This document shows positions 28,493-39,715 of a stretch of 41,997 bases of DNA, piece after piece. Position 1 is the stretch's first letter; each line of letters opens with the position of its first letter. The notes under the pieces were generated by a model. That model searched no databases. It worked only from the letters and a program-made list of their open reading frames with translations, and was not told the DNA's origin. Source of the stretch: Desulfonatronovibrio sp. (GTDB lineage Bacteria > Desulfobacterota > Desulfovibrionia > Desulfovibrionales > Desulfonatronovibrionaceae). The stretch spans positions 1 to 41,997 of the forward strand of contig PXDF01000165.1 in the NCBI GenBank assembly GCA_003566455.1, in the 5' to 3' direction. Both the position numbers and the translations under genes were made by a program.

Positions 28493-29713
28493 ATGTCCAT
28501 TTGCGGAATTGAAGAAGCTGTCAAGGAAATAAAGCAGGGGAAAATGGTCATCCTGGTAGATGATGAAGACCGGGAAAATGAGGGCGATCTGACCGTTGCC
28601 GCTGAAAAGATCACACCTGAAATCATAAATTTTATGGCCAAGTACGGAAGAGGGCTGATCTGTCTGGCCCTGGCCCCGGAATGGGTTGACAGCCTCGCCC
28701 TGCCCATGATGGCCACCAAGAACACCTCCAAGTTCGGCACAGCCTTTACCGTATCCATAGAGGCCGCCAAGGGGGTTACAACCGGAATTTCCGCATATGA
28801 CCGCGCAACCACCATTCTTACGGCCATTCAGGATGATGTGACTCCTGACGATATTTCAACACCGGGCCATGTTTTCCCGTTAAGGGCCAAAAAAGGCGGG
28901 GTCCTGGTCAGGGCCGGGCAGACTGAAGGCAGCGTTGATCTTGCCCGTCTGGCAGGTCTCAAGCCTGGAGCGGTGATCTGTGAAATCATGCGCGATGACG
29001 GTAATATGGCCAGGATGCCGGACCTCATGGAATTCGCCAGGGAACACAATATCAAGATTTGCACCATTGAGGATCTTATCAGATACCGGGCAAGGTTTGA
29101 CTCCATGGTGAAGCGGGTCGGGGAATCCAACCTGCCAACCTGCCATGGAAATTTCAGGGCCATCGCCTTTGAAAGCCAGATTGACAACCACACCCATGTT
29201 GCTTTGGTCAAAGGAAAAATAGAAAAAGACGAACCTGTTCTCATCCGGGTACACAGCCAGTGTCTCACCGGAGATGTTTTCGGCTCTCTGCGCTGCGACT
29301 GCGGCAACCAGCTCAAGGCGGCCATGCAGATGGTGGATAAGGAAGGTAAAGGGATCATCCTGTATATGAGCCAGGAGGGAAGAGGAATAGGTCTGGCCAA
29401 CAAGATCAAGGCCTATGCCCTCCAGGACCAGGGTAAGGATACTGTTGAGGCCAATGAGGCCCTGGGTTTTGCCCCTGATCTGCGCGACTATGGAATCGGC
29501 GCTCAGATCCTTGTGAACCTGGGCGTGAACAAAATGAGGCTTTTGACCAACAACCCTAAAAAGATCATCGGTCTTGAAGGGTTTGAGCTGGAGGTCGTGG
29601 AAAGAGTCCCCATTGAGGTCCCTGCCTGTGAAGAAAATATGTGTTACCTCCTGACAAAAAAGGAAAAAATGGGGCATTTGCTGAAGATTTCCGACAGCCA
29701 AAAACCCCAATAA
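28493..29713 (+). CDS. ribBA: Bifunctional DHBP synthase / GTP cyclohydrolase II
   Basis: ILVDDEDRENEGDLTVAAEKITPEIINFM; HSQCLTGDVFGSLRCDCGNQL; MSQEGRGIGL. Confidence 0.95.
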   Translation: MSICGIEEAVKEIKQGKMVILVDDEDRENEGDLTVAAEKITPEIINFMAKYGRGLICLALAPEWVDSLALPMMATKNTSKFGTAFTVSIEAAKGVTTGISAYDRATTILTAIQDDVTPDDISTPGHVFPLRAKKGGVLVRAGQTEGSVDLARLAGLKPGAVICEIMRDDGNMARMPDLMEFAREHNIKICTIEDLIRYRARFDSMVKRVGESNLPTCHGNFRAIAFESQIDNHTHVALVKGKIEKDEPVLIRVHSQCLTGDVFGSLRCDCGNQLKAAMQMVDKEGKGIILYMSQEGRGIGLANKIKAYALQDQGKDTVEANEALGFAPDLRDYGIGAQILVNLGVNKMRLLTNNPKKIIGLEGFELEVVERVPIEVPACEENMCYLLTKKEKMGHLLKISDSQKPQ

Positions 29714-29727
29714 ACCCGGAGTAATAA

Positions 29728-30201
29728 ATGCTGCACATCAAAACAGTCGAAGGTAAGCTGGATGCCAGAAATCTTAAGATCGCCCTGGTTGCCTCAAGGT
29801 TCAATGATTTTATAGTGGACAAGCTTGTGGGCGGCGCTGTTGATTATCTTGTGCGCCATGGAATGGACAGGGAAAACCTCACCATTTACAGAATCCCCGG
29901 CGCGTTTGAATTTCCGGTTGTAGTCAAAAAACTGGCTTTGAAAAAAGACTATGACGGCATAGTCTGTCTTGGAGCGGTTATCAGAGGGGCAACACCGCAT
30001 TTTGATTACGTGGCCTCGGAAGCCACCAAGGGCATAGCCCAGACTTCCCTTGAATCAGGTGTTCCCATTGGCTTCGGGCTGCTGACCACGGACACCCTTG
30101 AGCAGGCCATTGAGCGTGCTGGAAGCAAGGCCGGGAATAAGGGCGTTGAAGCCGCTGCCGCACTTGTTGAGACCATAAGGGTCCTGGAGCAGATTGATTA
30201 A
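29728..30201 (+). CDS. ribH: 6,7-dimethyl-8-ribityllumazine synthase
   Basis: [61 protein letters not shown]. Confidence 0.95.
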   Translation: MLHIKTVEGKLDARNLKIALVASRFNDFIVDKLVGGAVDYLVRHGMDRENLTIYRIPGAFEFPVVVKKLALKKDYDGIVCLGAVIRGATPHFDYVASEATKGIAQTSLESGVPIGFGLLTTDTLEQAIERAGSKAGNKGVEAAAALVETIRVLEQID

Positions 30202-30493
30202 GTGGTGTCCGGCTGATTCAGACGGATCTGCTTTTTTCAGGTTCTGATTTTCAGCCGGCCTGTGATCCTGGATTGGCAGATTTTCAAAGAGACTGGCCCT
30301 GGCTGCAGGAAGATTTCCTGTTGAATCAGGGATTGCCCTACGAAAAAAAAATTCGACCAGACCCAGGAAAGTTCAGGATCGCTTCATGCTTTGCGCGAAC
30401 CGGATGAATTTTCCCGCGGCAGACACCCCAGGGAGTGATAAGCTGGAATTTTAAATTTCCCGCTGATGAACACCTATACCAATCGGATACAAC

Positions 30494-30988
30494 TTGCCTT
30501 CAAGCCCCATGGAAAGTCATAAAAAAAATCCAAGGCCAGGGAGTGAAAACACCAGAAGAAGACAAAGGACCTTTGCTTTCCAGGTCCTTTATTCGCTGAA
30601 TTTCATGCCAGGCCTGGAAACTCTGGATTCAACCTTTGAAAGGTTCAGGGAAGAATCTTCCTCAAACAGATCAGGCAAGGAAACATTTGCCTGGTCCATT
30701 GTTCAGGGAGTGTGGAATAATCTGGACAAACTGGACCAGATCATTGCCTCATATTCTAAAAACTGGAAAATCAAGCGCATAGCCAAAATTGAGCTGACCA
30801 TCATGCGTGTGGCAGTGTATGAAATGCTTTTTTGTCCTGACATTCCTCTTAAAGTGGCCCTAAATGAAGCCATTGAGATGGCCAAGGTCTTTGGGGACGA
30901 TAATTCCAGAAACTTTGTCAACGGCATACTGGACGCGGTGGCCAGAGATACTAAAGATGGTAAATTTGGGATTGATAAGGGATTTTAA
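30494..30988 (+). CDS. nusB: Transcription antitermination factor NusB
   Basis: RRRQRTFAFQVLYSLNF; KIELTIMRVAVYEMLFCPDIPLKVALNEAIEMAKVFGDDNSRNFVNGILD. ATG 30509 is an alternative start. Confidence 0.92.
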   Translation: MPSSPMESHKKNPRPGSENTRRRQRTFAFQVLYSLNFMPGLETLDSTFERFREESSSNRSGKETFAWSIVQGVWNNLDKLDQIIASYSKNWKIKRIAKIELTIMRVAVYEMLFCPDIPLKVALNEAIEMAKVFGDDNSRNFVNGILDAVARDTKDGKFGIDKGF

Positions 30989-31505
30989 GTCCTGTCCGGC
31001 AGAAGTTTCCAGGCTGTCCTTCCGCATGCCCCAGGGCTATGGCCATGAAGCTGTTCTCCTGAAATCATGGCCTGAGCAGGAAACACAGGTGTGGGAACTG
31101 GCAGTTCCCCGCAATCCTGATGAAAGACCTGACATATGGATAAAGCGGTTATCCCTGGTGGTAGATAACCTTGGGGGCTATGCCTGGTGCGTCAATACTC
31201 AGGAACTAGTGCAAAATCTTCAAATGCCTCCGGGTGAAGCTTTGCATGAGTGGGGCAGGTTTTTCTGGCCTGCTTTCAAGGGTGACGGACTGTTTTTTTT
31301 CACGGCTGACAGCCATGGGGAAATCATCAGGCAACAGTTTCTAAAGTGGCAGGCCAGCGAGACCACCATCTGTTTTCGCCGGAAATACGATCTGACCCTG
31401 GAACAATCACCAGGGATCTGTTCAAAGAAGACGGATGGATCAATCAGACATTTTCTGAACCCGTTGAAAGAGACCCTTGGTCTGCTCAGGCAGGACAAGA
31501 ATTAG
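30957..31505 (+). CDS. Hypothetical protein between nusB and leuS
   Basis: ORF from ATG 30957 ([86 protein letters not shown]...), overlapping nusB; not assignable to a family by eye. Confidence 0.7.
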   Translation: MVNLGLIRDFKSCPAEVSRLSFRMPQGYGHEAVLLKSWPEQETQVWELAVPRNPDERPDIWIKRLSLVVDNLGGYAWCVNTQELVQNLQMPPGEALHEWGRFFWPAFKGDGLFFFTADSHGEIIRQQFLKWQASETTICFRRKYDLTLEQSPGICSKKTDGSIRHFLNPLKETLGLLRQDKN

Positions 31506-31558
31506 CATTCACCCATGATTTCTGTTTTTTCGAACTGAAGCTGAACACGGAGATGGTA

Positions 31559-34057
31559 ATGAACAACAGGTACAACCCCCTTGAAATTGAAGCAAAATGG
31601 CAGAAACAATGGGAGCGGAGCCAGAACTTTCTGGTGACCCACCGCGACCATCGTCCCAAATACTATGTCCTGGAAATGTTTCCCTATCCATCCGGTCGAA
31701 TTCACATGGGGCATGTCAGGAATTATTCAATAGGAGATGTGGTGGCCAGGCTTAAACGGATGCAGGGCTTCAACGTTATCCATCCCATGGGCTGGGACGC
31801 ATTCGGTCTTCCAGCTGAGAACGCGGCCATAAAAAACAGGACCCACCCGGCCAAATGGACATACGAGAATATATCCTACATGAAAGCTGAACTCAGGAAG
31901 CTGGGGTATTCCTATGACTGGACCAGGGAACTGGCTACCTGCCACCCTGGATATTACAAGTGGGAACAGCTTTTCTTTCTAAGATTCATGGAAAAGGGCC
32001 TGGTTTATAGAAAAAAGGCCCCGGTGAACTGGTGTCCAGAGTGTCTGACCGTCCTGGCCAATGAGCAGGTCGAAGCCGGGGTTTGCTGGCGCTGCGATTC
32101 TGTTGTTGAGAAAAAAGAACTTGCCCAGTGGTTCCTGCGCATAACCAGTTATGCTGAGGAGCTTCTGGAATGCCTGGACAGCCTTTCTCATGGATGGCCG
32201 GAACGGGTCATTGCCATGCAGAAAAACTGGATCGGCAAAAGCACAGGCATGGAGATCGATTTTCAGGTGGAGGGGCTAAACAGAAAGATAAGGGTTTTTA
32301 CCACCAGGCATGATACATTGTTTGGGGCCACCTTCATGAGCCTGGCCCCTGAGCATGAACTGGTCCAGGAGCTTATTAAGGACAGTCCTGACAGGGAGGG
32401 GATCATCGGCTTCATCGACAACGTCACCCGCATGGACCGGATATCCAGAACATCTGAAAACCTGGAAAAGGAAGGGTGTTTTACCGGAAAATACTGCCTT
32501 AACCCGGTCAACGGCGAAAGGATGCCCATTTTTATAGCCAATTTTGTACTGGTGGAATACGGAACAGGAGCGGTTATGGCTGTTCCGGCCCATGACCAGA
32601 GAGATCTGGAGTTCGCCAGAAAATATGATCTCCCGGTCAAGGTCGTGGTCCAGCCTGAGGACATATCTCTCCAGGCGGACATGGAAACGGCCTATTCTGG
32701 GGCTGGAACCATGGTTAATTCAGGACAGTTTGACGGCATGTTCAGTGAAAACTTTAAAGAAGCCATTGCCGACTACCTGGAACATGAAGGACTTGGCAAA
32801 AGAACCGTTAATTTCCGCTTGAGGGACTGGAATATTTCCAGGCAGAGATTCTGGGGAGCCCCCATACCAATCATATATTGCGAAAAATGCGGGCCTGTTC
32901 CTGTCCCGGAAAAAGATCTGCCGGTAATCCTCCCCCAGGACGCCCGCATGCCAGAAGACGGAAGATCGCCGCTGCCTGAGCTGGAAAGCTTTCTGAACGT
33001 CTCCTGTCCAGTATGCGGGGGGGTGGGACGCAGGGAAACCGATACCATGGACACCTTTGTTGAATCGTCATGGTATTTTGCCAGGTTCACTGACGCCAGA
33101 AATGATAATCAGCCCTTTGATAAAGAGGCCGCCAGGTACTGGCTTCCAGTTGATCAGTATATCGGCGGGATAGAGCACGCCATATTACACCTTCTGTATT
33201 CCCGTTTTTTTGTAAAAGCCCTCAGGGACCTGGGTTATCTGGATATAGATGAACCTTTTTCCAATCTGCTGACTCAGGGCATGGTTCTGAAAGACGGGGC
33301 CAAGATGTCGAAATCCAAGGGAAATGTTGTTGATCCCGATGAAATGATCAATAAATTCGGTGCTGACACTGTCCGGTTGTTCTGCCTGTTTGCCTCACCC
33401 CCTGAAAAAGACCTTGAATGGAGCGATTCTGCCATTGAAGGGGCCTTCCGCTTTCTCAACCGCCTGTGGCGGCTGGTCATGGAGCTTCTGCCTGAACTGA
33501 GGCCCACCGGCCCATGCGCGGTTCTTGATCAGGACTTTCTTTCTGAAGGAGAAAAGTCGCTTCGGACAAAAGAACATGAATCAATTCAAAAAATTACCAG
33601 AGACATGATTGATAAGTTTCAGTTCAATACAGCTATTGCCGGGGCCATGGAGCTTGTGAACGCGATCTATCAGTCAAAGGATGAACTCGGAGACTCTCCA
33701 AACAGGTGTGAGGTGCTTTCTTCGGCCATTTCCTCGGTTCTGACGGTTCTGTCCCCCATTACTCCGCATGTCTGCGAAGAATTGTGGACAAGGCTTGGAT
33801 ATGATTATCCCCTGTCTCAAAGTTCATGGCCCAGGCATGACGACAGGGCCCTGCTCAGGGATGAAGTCCTGGTGGTAATCCAGGTTAACGGCAGACTCAG
33901 GTCAAAAATGAGCGTGCCCGCGGATATCTCCCGGGAAGAACTGCGACGGCTGGCTTTGAATGATGAAAAGACATTAAAGCATATTCAGGGCGGGGATATT
34001 ATCAAGACCGTCATTATACCTCAAAAGCTGGTAAATATTGTAGTGAAAAACAGATGA
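31559..34057 (+). CDS. leuS: Leucyl-tRNA synthetase
   Basis: [58 protein letters not shown] 31559 with GGAG upstream is preferred over the ORF-track start. Confidence 0.96.
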   Translation: MNNRYNPLEIEAKWQKQWERSQNFLVTHRDHRPKYYVLEMFPYPSGRIHMGHVRNYSIGDVVARLKRMQGFNVIHPMGWDAFGLPAENAAIKNRTHPAKWTYENISYMKAELRKLGYSYDWTRELATCHPGYYKWEQLFFLRFMEKGLVYRKKAPVNWCPECLTVLANEQVEAGVCWRCDSVVEKKELAQWFLRITSYAEELLECLDSLSHGWPERVIAMQKNWIGKSTGMEIDFQVEGLNRKIRVFTTRHDTLFGATFMSLAPEHELVQELIKDSPDREGIIGFIDNVTRMDRISRTSENLEKEGCFTGKYCLNPVNGERMPIFIANFVLVEYGTGAVMAVPAHDQRDLEFARKYDLPVKVVVQPEDISLQADMETAYSGAGTMVNSGQFDGMFSENFKEAIADYLEHEGLGKRTVNFRLRDWNISRQRFWGAPIPIIYCEKCGPVPVPEKDLPVILPQDARMPEDGRSPLPELESFLNVSCPVCGGVGRRETDTMDTFVESSWYFARFTDARNDNQPFDKEAARYWLPVDQYIGGIEHAILHLLYSRFFVKALRDLGYLDIDEPFSNLLTQGMVLKDGAKMSKSKGNVVDPDEMINKFGADTVRLFCLFASPPEKDLEWSDSAIEGAFRFLNRLWRLVMELLPELRPTGPCAVLDQDFLSEGEKSLRTKEHESIQKITRDMIDKFQFNTAIAGAMELVNAIYQSKDELGDSPNRCEVLSSAISSVLTVLSPITPHVCEELWTRLGYDYPLSQSSWPRHDDRALLRDEVLVVIQVNGRLRSKMSVPADISREELRRLALNDEKTLKHIQGGDIIKTVIIPQKLVNIVVKNR

Positions 34058-34587
34058 AAGATTATCGCCTTTTTTTTCTGGTGCTTTTTGTTTCTGTGCT
34101 TCCTCTTTCCTGCGGCTACAACTTTGTGGGCGGAGCTCCCATAAGCCTGCCCCAGGGGGTGCAGAACCTTTACATCAGCTCTGTTGAGAATCCCACTCAG
34201 GAAGCATGGCTTGAGTCCTATCTGAGGTCAGCCTTTCATGATGAATTTGCCCGCCGCGGTCGTGTGAACTGGGTTTCCGAGGATCAGGCCCAGGCCCTGG
34301 TCAATATTGAAATTCAGCGGTTCAGGACAGCGGACAGTCTGACCAGGCAAAGAGACAGAACCGTCAAGGCGGATGTGTCCATAACCATGGAAGTGAAAAT
34401 GCTGTCCGCGGAAACCGGCGAATTGATCTGGTCTTCAGGAAACATAACCGGCAGAGGCTCTTACTTTCTGGCAGCCGAGGATGTCTCAGCTCCCGGAGCA
34501 CCGGGTCCGGAACAGAGAAGGGCTTCTGAAGAAGCTGTGGATGATGCAGTGACCAGGGCGGCGGACCGGCTTGGGGACGGATTTTAA
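34054..34587 (+). CDS. lptE: LptE-like LPS-assembly lipoprotein
   Basis: Signal peptide and lipobox [20 protein letters not shown]; position between leuS and holA. Confidence 0.78.
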   Translation: MKDYRLFFLVLFVSVLPLSCGYNFVGGAPISLPQGVQNLYISSVENPTQEAWLESYLRSAFHDEFARRGRVNWVSEDQAQALVNIEIQRFRTADSLTRQRDRTVKADVSITMEVKMLSAETGELIWSSGNITGRGSYFLAAEDVSAPGAPGPEQRRASEEAVDDAVTRAADRLGDGF

Positions 34588-34612
34588 CCAGAAACCAGGC
34601 GACAGGGAAAAG

Positions 34613-35593
34613 ATGTCCAGACCAGGCTTTTACTTCTGCTTCTGTCCAGATTACAACCTGCTTAAAACGCGGATTAACCGTCTTCTTGAAACTTCCGGGC
34701 AGAAGGAATGGAGAAAAAAAATCATCTGGCTTGATGAGCAGATTGATGAGCATGTTCTCTGGAAGGCTTTGAATCTTCCCGGCATGACAGGACCTCCCAG
34801 AGCGTTGATTCTTCGAAAATGCGAAAAACTTCCCGACAAATTCTGGGCTGATATCTCTGTTTCGCTGAGGGGATTCAGACCGGGCATCTGGCCGTTTTTC
34901 TGTTTTGAGTCAGACTGGGACAGAGGAAAGCCCAAAATACCGGCTCATATAACCAGGCGGAAATATTTCAGGTTCGCCCGGGAAAAAGGCTGGATATGGG
35001 AATACCCGGGCCTGACCAGAAAGAATATTGTCAGGTATATTACCAGCAAATTCGGCGAAATGGGAATTGAGCCCGGGCCCGGGGTTATTGATGACCTGTC
35101 TTTCATGCTGCCACTGGACAGTCATGGGATTGACGCGGAAATGGAGAAGCTGGCCCTTCTGGCCCATCCTGAAAAAACCATTCTTAAAGAGCATCTGAAA
35201 GCCATATCTCCTCAACTGGACATGGACATCTTTTCTTTTCTGCAGGAAATTCAGAAGGGAACAAACATATCCTCGGCCTGGAACAAAATATTCAAGGAAC
35301 AGTCAAGGGGAGAGGAAATGCTTTTCCCATTTCTTGGCCTTCTGCTGAGAGAAGCCAGGATTCTCTGGCATCTGGCAACCGGTCAGGACAGCAGGGTCAA
35401 TCTTTACCCTGGAATCAGGCAGCAGAAGGCCGGCCTGGCCAGGACCATGGGCCTGGCCAGAATATCCATGCTGTGGGATCTGGTCCTTGAGGCCGAGTCA
35501 GGGGTAAAGTCTGGCCGGTTCAGTACAGAGCAGGCCATGGACAACCTGACAGCCAAGCTCTTCAAACTCTTTTCCCGGCAAAGGGATCAGTAA
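34613..35593 (+). CDS. holA: DNA polymerase III delta subunit
   Basis: FYFCFCPDYNLLKTRINRLLETSGQKEWRKKIIWLDEQ..., C-terminal LAKLFKLFSRQ; clamp-loader delta-like organisation. ATG 34613 preferred. Confidence 0.72.
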   Translation: MSRPGFYFCFCPDYNLLKTRINRLLETSGQKEWRKKIIWLDEQIDEHVLWKALNLPGMTGPPRALILRKCEKLPDKFWADISVSLRGFRPGIWPFFCFESDWDRGKPKIPAHITRRKYFRFAREKGWIWEYPGLTRKNIVRYITSKFGEMGIEPGPGVIDDLSFMLPLDSHGIDAEMEKLALLAHPEKTILKEHLKAISPQLDMDIFSFLQEIQKGTNISSAWNKIFKEQSRGEEMLFPFLGLLLREARILWHLATGQDSRVNLYPGIRQQKAGLARTMGLARISMLWDLVLEAESGVKSGRFSTEQAMDNLTAKLFKLFSRQRDQ

Positions 35594-35640
35594 TCCAGGA
35601 ATCAGGGGTTTTTTAAACAACCGTTTTACACCGGCAATTC

Positions 35641-36321
35641 ATGAAAAAGGAACAACCCCACTATATTGGCCATAGAAAAAGGCTCAAGCAGAGGATAGAC
35701 AAAGACCCTTCGCAACTCCACGATTACGAACTGCTGGAGCTTGTCCTGGGCTACGCCCTGCCGAGAAAAGATACCAAGCCCCTGGCCAAAGCCCTCCTTG
35801 AACGCTACGGAAACTTCAAGGAAATCCTGGCCGCAAAGCCCAAAGATCTTGAAACTGTTGACGGAATCGGTCCGGGAATTATTATTTTCCTTAAAGTCTG
35901 GCGAGAATTCTGGTCCAGAACTGAACAGGCGGACTTTATCCTGAAAAGCGTGCTCAGTTCACCGGAAAAAGTGGTCACACTCGCTAAATCCAGGCTCAGG
36001 TTCAAGGATATCGAAGAATTCTGGACAATAATGGTCGACAATAAAAACAGGCTTGTTGGTTTTGAAAAAATGAGTAAAGGTACTGTTGATCAGGCTCCGG
36101 TTTTTCCCAGGGAGATCATCACCAGGGCCCTGGAGCTTCGGGCCAGCGGCATTATCCTGGTACATAACCATCCAGGAGGTGATCCTGGTCCTTCCCTGCA
36201 GGACAGGGAACTGACTTCGAAAATCAAACGAATCGCGGTTGAGATGGGAATAAGGGTTCTTGACCATATTATAATTGCTGAGGATAACCATTTCAGTTTT
36301 CAGGAATACGGATATTTATAA
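35641..36321 (+). CDS. radC: RadC/JAB-domain DNA repair-like protein
   Basis: DYELLELVLGYALPRKDTKPLAKALLERYG; ILVHNHPGGDPGPSLQDRELTSKIKRIAVEMGIRVLDHIII. Confidence 0.93.
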   Translation: MKKEQPHYIGHRKRLKQRIDKDPSQLHDYELLELVLGYALPRKDTKPLAKALLERYGNFKEILAAKPKDLETVDGIGPGIIIFLKVWREFWSRTEQADFILKSVLSSPEKVVTLAKSRLRFKDIEEFWTIMVDNKNRLVGFEKMSKGTVDQAPVFPREIITRALELRASGIILVHNHPGGDPGPSLQDRELTSKIKRIAVEMGIRVLDHIIIAEDNHFSFQEYGYL

Positions 36322-36336
36322 CCAAAGGAGGAGTAA

Positions 36337-36606
36337 ATGAAGTCAATGCGTTGCGTAATAAGCGGAAAAGTGCAGGGAGTTTATTTCCGTTCTTGGACAA
36401 AAGACCAGGCTGACAGCCTCGGGGTAAAAGGATGGGTCAGAAACATCAGTGATGGCAGAGTTGAGATTTTGGCTCAGGCAGCTGATGATATTCTGGCTGA
36501 ATTCAAAAAACGCCTGATTCAGGGTTCATCAATGAGCGAAGTCAAAAACATTGAGTGTGAAACCATGGATTATGAAAAAGAATATTCCGTCTTTGAAACC
36601 AGGTAA
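36337..36606 (+). CDS. acyP: Acylphosphatase
   Basis: MRCVISGKVQGVYFRSWTKDQADSLGVKGWVRNISDGRVEILAQ. Confidence 0.95.
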   Translation: MKSMRCVISGKVQGVYFRSWTKDQADSLGVKGWVRNISDGRVEILAQAADDILAEFKKRLIQGSSMSEVKNIECETMDYEKEYSVFETR

Positions 36607-36720
36607 GTCCTGTATTTCCGCCTTATTCTCTGTGGAGCAGTAATATTTTGAGCGTCTGACTTGTTGACTATCCCTGGACAGAACTTAATAATCTAAACAG
36701 TGTTCAATGTTAAATTAAAT

Positions 36721-36751
36721 TGCGGACTTTGGATCAGTTTCAAAGTCCGCA
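36721..36751. repeat. Inverted repeat/hairpin downstream of acyP
   Basis: TGCGGACTTTG(36721-36731)/CAAAGTCCGCA(36741-36751), 9-nt loop, weak T tail. Confidence 0.75.
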
Positions 36752-36962
36752 GTTTATGTTTGGCAGGCCTTGAGAACTTTCATTTGGTTGCCGGGGCAAA
36801 AGTAAAAAAAAAGCTCAAGGCGGCCGGCAGAGCAAAAGATTCGCAGTTCAGGTTCAGGGAGGGATTTACATCTTCATTTGCCGTCCTTTCTTATTAGCGC
36901 CCTCCCGTGACTTGATCTTTTTTTTGCCAGTCGCGCTGATTTTTCCATGCCCTGTCTGATCA

Positions 36963-36989
36963 GCCTGAAAAAAAATTTTTTTTTCAGGC
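36963..36989. repeat. Palindromic A8T9 tract
   Basis: GCCTGAAAAAAAATTTTTTTTTCAGGC upstream of lon. Confidence 0.9.
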
Positions 36990-37178
36990 CCAGAGACCAG
37001 ATGACAGAAAAACAGAGGACAGAAAATCAAGCAGTTACAATGCCGTCCAGTCTGGAAAATCAGCATTTGGGCTCTTTGCGGGAACATCCTGTCCAACTAA
37101 TTAGCATTTTACAAAATTATTCTGCTGTCAGAAAAATTAAATGGAACAGATTGCTCAAATAACTTCAGGAGAATTTTA

Positions 37179-39587
37179 ATGAACGAAGAAAACAAGAATA
37201 TTGCTCCCCTGGAATCAGCAGAAAAATCTGATGAAAACGGCGGGGAAAAGCATTCCAGGGAAGGGGAAATGGAAATTCCATCCACTATGCCTCTTCTGCC
37301 GGTCAGGGATATAGTGGTCTTCAATTACATGATCATCCCGCTTTTTGTGGGGCGTGACAAAAGTGTCCAGGCCATAGATGCCGCCCTGAACAACAACAGA
37401 TACCTCCTCATCTGCACCCAGAAAGACGAGCAGACGGAAGACCCGGGACCTGATGACATATACCAGACCGGAACCGTGGCATTGATCATGCGCATGCTTA
37501 AAATGCCCGACGGCCGCCTCAAGGTTCTGGTACAGGGCATAAGCCGGGCCAGGATCAAAAGATTTGTCAAGACCGATCCTCTGGACGTGGTTGAGGTAGA
37601 AGTGGTCAAGGATAAGGTCTTCAGTGAACCTACTTCTGAATCAGAAGCCCTGCTCAGGGCAGCCAGGGAACAGAGCGAAAAAATTCTGAGCCTTCGCGGG
37701 ATCGATGCCGCGGAAATCATGGCTGTCCTGAACACTGTTGATGATCCGGGCAGACTGGCCGATCTGGTTGCCTCCAACCTGAGGATGAAGCCGGCTGAAG
37801 CTCAGAAAATCCTTGAATGCGATGACCCGTTGCTGCGTCTGAAAATGGTCAATGAACAGCTGATCAAAGAGGTTGAGGTGGCATCCATGCAGGCCAAGAT
37901 CCAGAGCATGGCCAAGGAAGGCATGGATAAGGCCCAGAGGGAGTATTTTCTGCGCGAACAGCTCAAAGCCATTCGCAAGGAACTGGGAGATGTCTCAGAA
38001 AGCGGCAATGATCTGGATCAGCTCAGGCAGTCTCTTAAAAAAGCCGGACTTCCCTCCAGGGTGATGAAGGAAGCTGAAAAGCAGCTTCAGCGTCTGGAGA
38101 ACATGCATCCGGAGTCTGCTGAATCCACTGTTGTCAGAACCTACCTGGACTGGCTCATTGATATTCCATGGAAGAAAAAAACCAGGGACCGTCTGGAAAT
38201 CAAAGAGGCAGAAAAGATTCTGAATGAAGATCATTATGATCTGGAAAAGGTCAAGGAGAGGATCCTGGAATACCTGAGCGTGAGAAAACTCAATCCAAAG
38301 ATGAAAGGTCCCATACTCTGTTTTGTTGGGCCTCCGGGAGTTGGGAAGACATCCCTGGGCCAGTCCATAGCCAGATCCCTGAACCGCAGGTTTGTGAGGA
38401 TGTCTCTCGGCGGAATGAGGGATGAAGCTGAAATCCGTGGGCACAGGAGAACATATATCGGTTCAATGCCCGGAAGGATAATCCAGGGCATGAAGGAAGC
38501 AGGTTCAATTAACCCGGTCTTCATGCTGGATGAAATCGACAAAGTGGGCACTGATTTCAGGGGGGACCCGTCTTCAGCCCTGCTGGAGGTGCTGGATCCG
38601 GAACAGAATTTCTCCTTTACCGACCATTATCTCAATGTGCCCTATGACCTTTCAAAGGCCATGTTCGTGTGCACGGCCAATATCCTGGATACCATCCCCT
38701 CAGCCCTGCTGGACAGGATGGAGGTCATCAGGATCCCGGGATACACTGAACAGGAAAAGATAAAAATAGCCAGAAAATATCTTCTGCCCAGGCAGATAAC
38801 TGAAAACGGCCTTACCGCAAAGAATGTCCAGATCAATGATGCCGTAATAAGGGAAATCATCCGGAAATACACCAGGGAAGCAGGCCTGAGAAATCTGGAA
38901 AGGGAGATGGGGTCAGTCTGCCGCAAGATAGCCAGGCAGGTTGCTGAAGGCAAAAAGGGCCCTTTCAGGATCACTAAAAAAGGGCTGGGGAAAATGCTGG
39001 GCATTCCCAGGTTTCAGGATGAAGACAGGGAAAAGGAGCTGCCGGCCGGCGTGGCTGTTGGTCTGGCCTGGACCCCTTATGGCGGGGAAATCCTGCATGT
39101 TGAAGTCAGTCTTATGCCTGGCAGGGGAAAACTTATCCTTACCGGACAGATGGGAGATGTCATGAAGGAAAGCGCCCAGGCCGCCCTGAGCTATGCCAGA
39201 AGCAGGGCTGTAAAGCTTGGGTTTGACGAGAATCTTCTGGACAAGAGAGACATCCACATTCATGTGCCTGCCGGAGCCACGCCCAAGGACGGACCTTCAG
39301 CCGGAGTGACCATGGTGGCCGCCCTTGTGTCAGCCCTGGCTGACAAGTCTCTGCCCAGCGACATCTGCATGACCGGCGAAATCACCCTGAGGGGCAGAAT
39401 AATGCCTGTTGGAGGAATAAAAGAGAAGATTCTGGCCGCTGTGAGTTCAGGGATCAGGTCCGTGATCATTCCGGATTCCAACAAGCGGGATTTCGATGAA
39501 ATACCGGCTGAGCTGCGCAGAAATATCAAGGCCAGGTCAGTTGAGAATATTGATCAGATCTGGCCCATACTGGGCATTGAAATCTAG
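37179..39587 (+). CDS. lon: ATP-dependent protease Lon
   Basis: LPLLPVRDIVVFNYMIIPLFVGRDKS; GPPGVGKTSLGQSIARSL; PKDGPSAGVTMVAALVSAL (catalytic Ser). Confidence 0.97.
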   Translation: MNEENKNIAPLESAEKSDENGGEKHSREGEMEIPSTMPLLPVRDIVVFNYMIIPLFVGRDKSVQAIDAALNNNRYLLICTQKDEQTEDPGPDDIYQTGTVALIMRMLKMPDGRLKVLVQGISRARIKRFVKTDPLDVVEVEVVKDKVFSEPTSESEALLRAAREQSEKILSLRGIDAAEIMAVLNTVDDPGRLADLVASNLRMKPAEAQKILECDDPLLRLKMVNEQLIKEVEVASMQAKIQSMAKEGMDKAQREYFLREQLKAIRKELGDVSESGNDLDQLRQSLKKAGLPSRVMKEAEKQLQRLENMHPESAESTVVRTYLDWLIDIPWKKKTRDRLEIKEAEKILNEDHYDLEKVKERILEYLSVRKLNPKMKGPILCFVGPPGVGKTSLGQSIARSLNRRFVRMSLGGMRDEAEIRGHRRTYIGSMPGRIIQGMKEAGSINPVFMLDEIDKVGTDFRGDPSSALLEVLDPEQNFSFTDHYLNVPYDLSKAMFVCTANILDTIPSALLDRMEVIRIPGYTEQEKIKIARKYLLPRQITENGLTAKNVQINDAVIREIIRKYTREAGLRNLEREMGSVCRKIARQVAEGKKGPFRITKKGLGKMLGIPRFQDEDREKELPAGVAVGLAWTPYGGEILHVEVSLMPGRGKLILTGQMGDVMKESAQAALSYARSRAVKLGFDENLLDKRDIHIHVPAGATPKDGPSAGVTMVAALVSALADKSLPSDICMTGEITLRGRIMPVGGIKEKILAAVSSGIRSVIIPDSNKRDFDEIPAELRRNIKARSVENIDQIWPILGIEI

Positions 39588-39676
39588 TGAGCCGGCCAGA
39601 GACGCGGGATCAGGTTCAGGATTCAAAAAGCCGGGGTTTTTACCGGGTCCTGAACAATCTCTGTTAAGACCACTTG

Positions 39677-39715
39677 AGTACGCGTCCGCAGAAACATCTG
39701 ATGCGGGCGCGTACT
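39677..39715. terminator. Hairpin between convergent lon and radical SAM genes (possible shared terminator)
   Basis: AGTACGCG(39677-39684)/CGCGTACT(39708-39715) with inner CGCA/TGCG; poor T tail. Confidence 0.55.

Noticed and set aside
28880-29710. Long antisense ORF (276 aa) opposite ribBA, and similar shadow ORFs such as 3174-3758 (+) and 10672-11094 (-)
   Set aside because: These are shadow frames of clearly assigned genes, with no recognisable motifs and no ribosome-binding context.
30202-30493. Possible small ORF between ribH and nusB (frame containing ...DPGLADFQRDWPWLQEDFLLNQGLPYEKK...)
   Set aside because: No convincing start codon or ribosome-binding site and no recognised homology; insufficient support.
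36780-36840. Minus-strand terminator-like GCTC...GAGC with T9
   Set aside because: Only a 4-bp stem and no minus-strand gene nearby.
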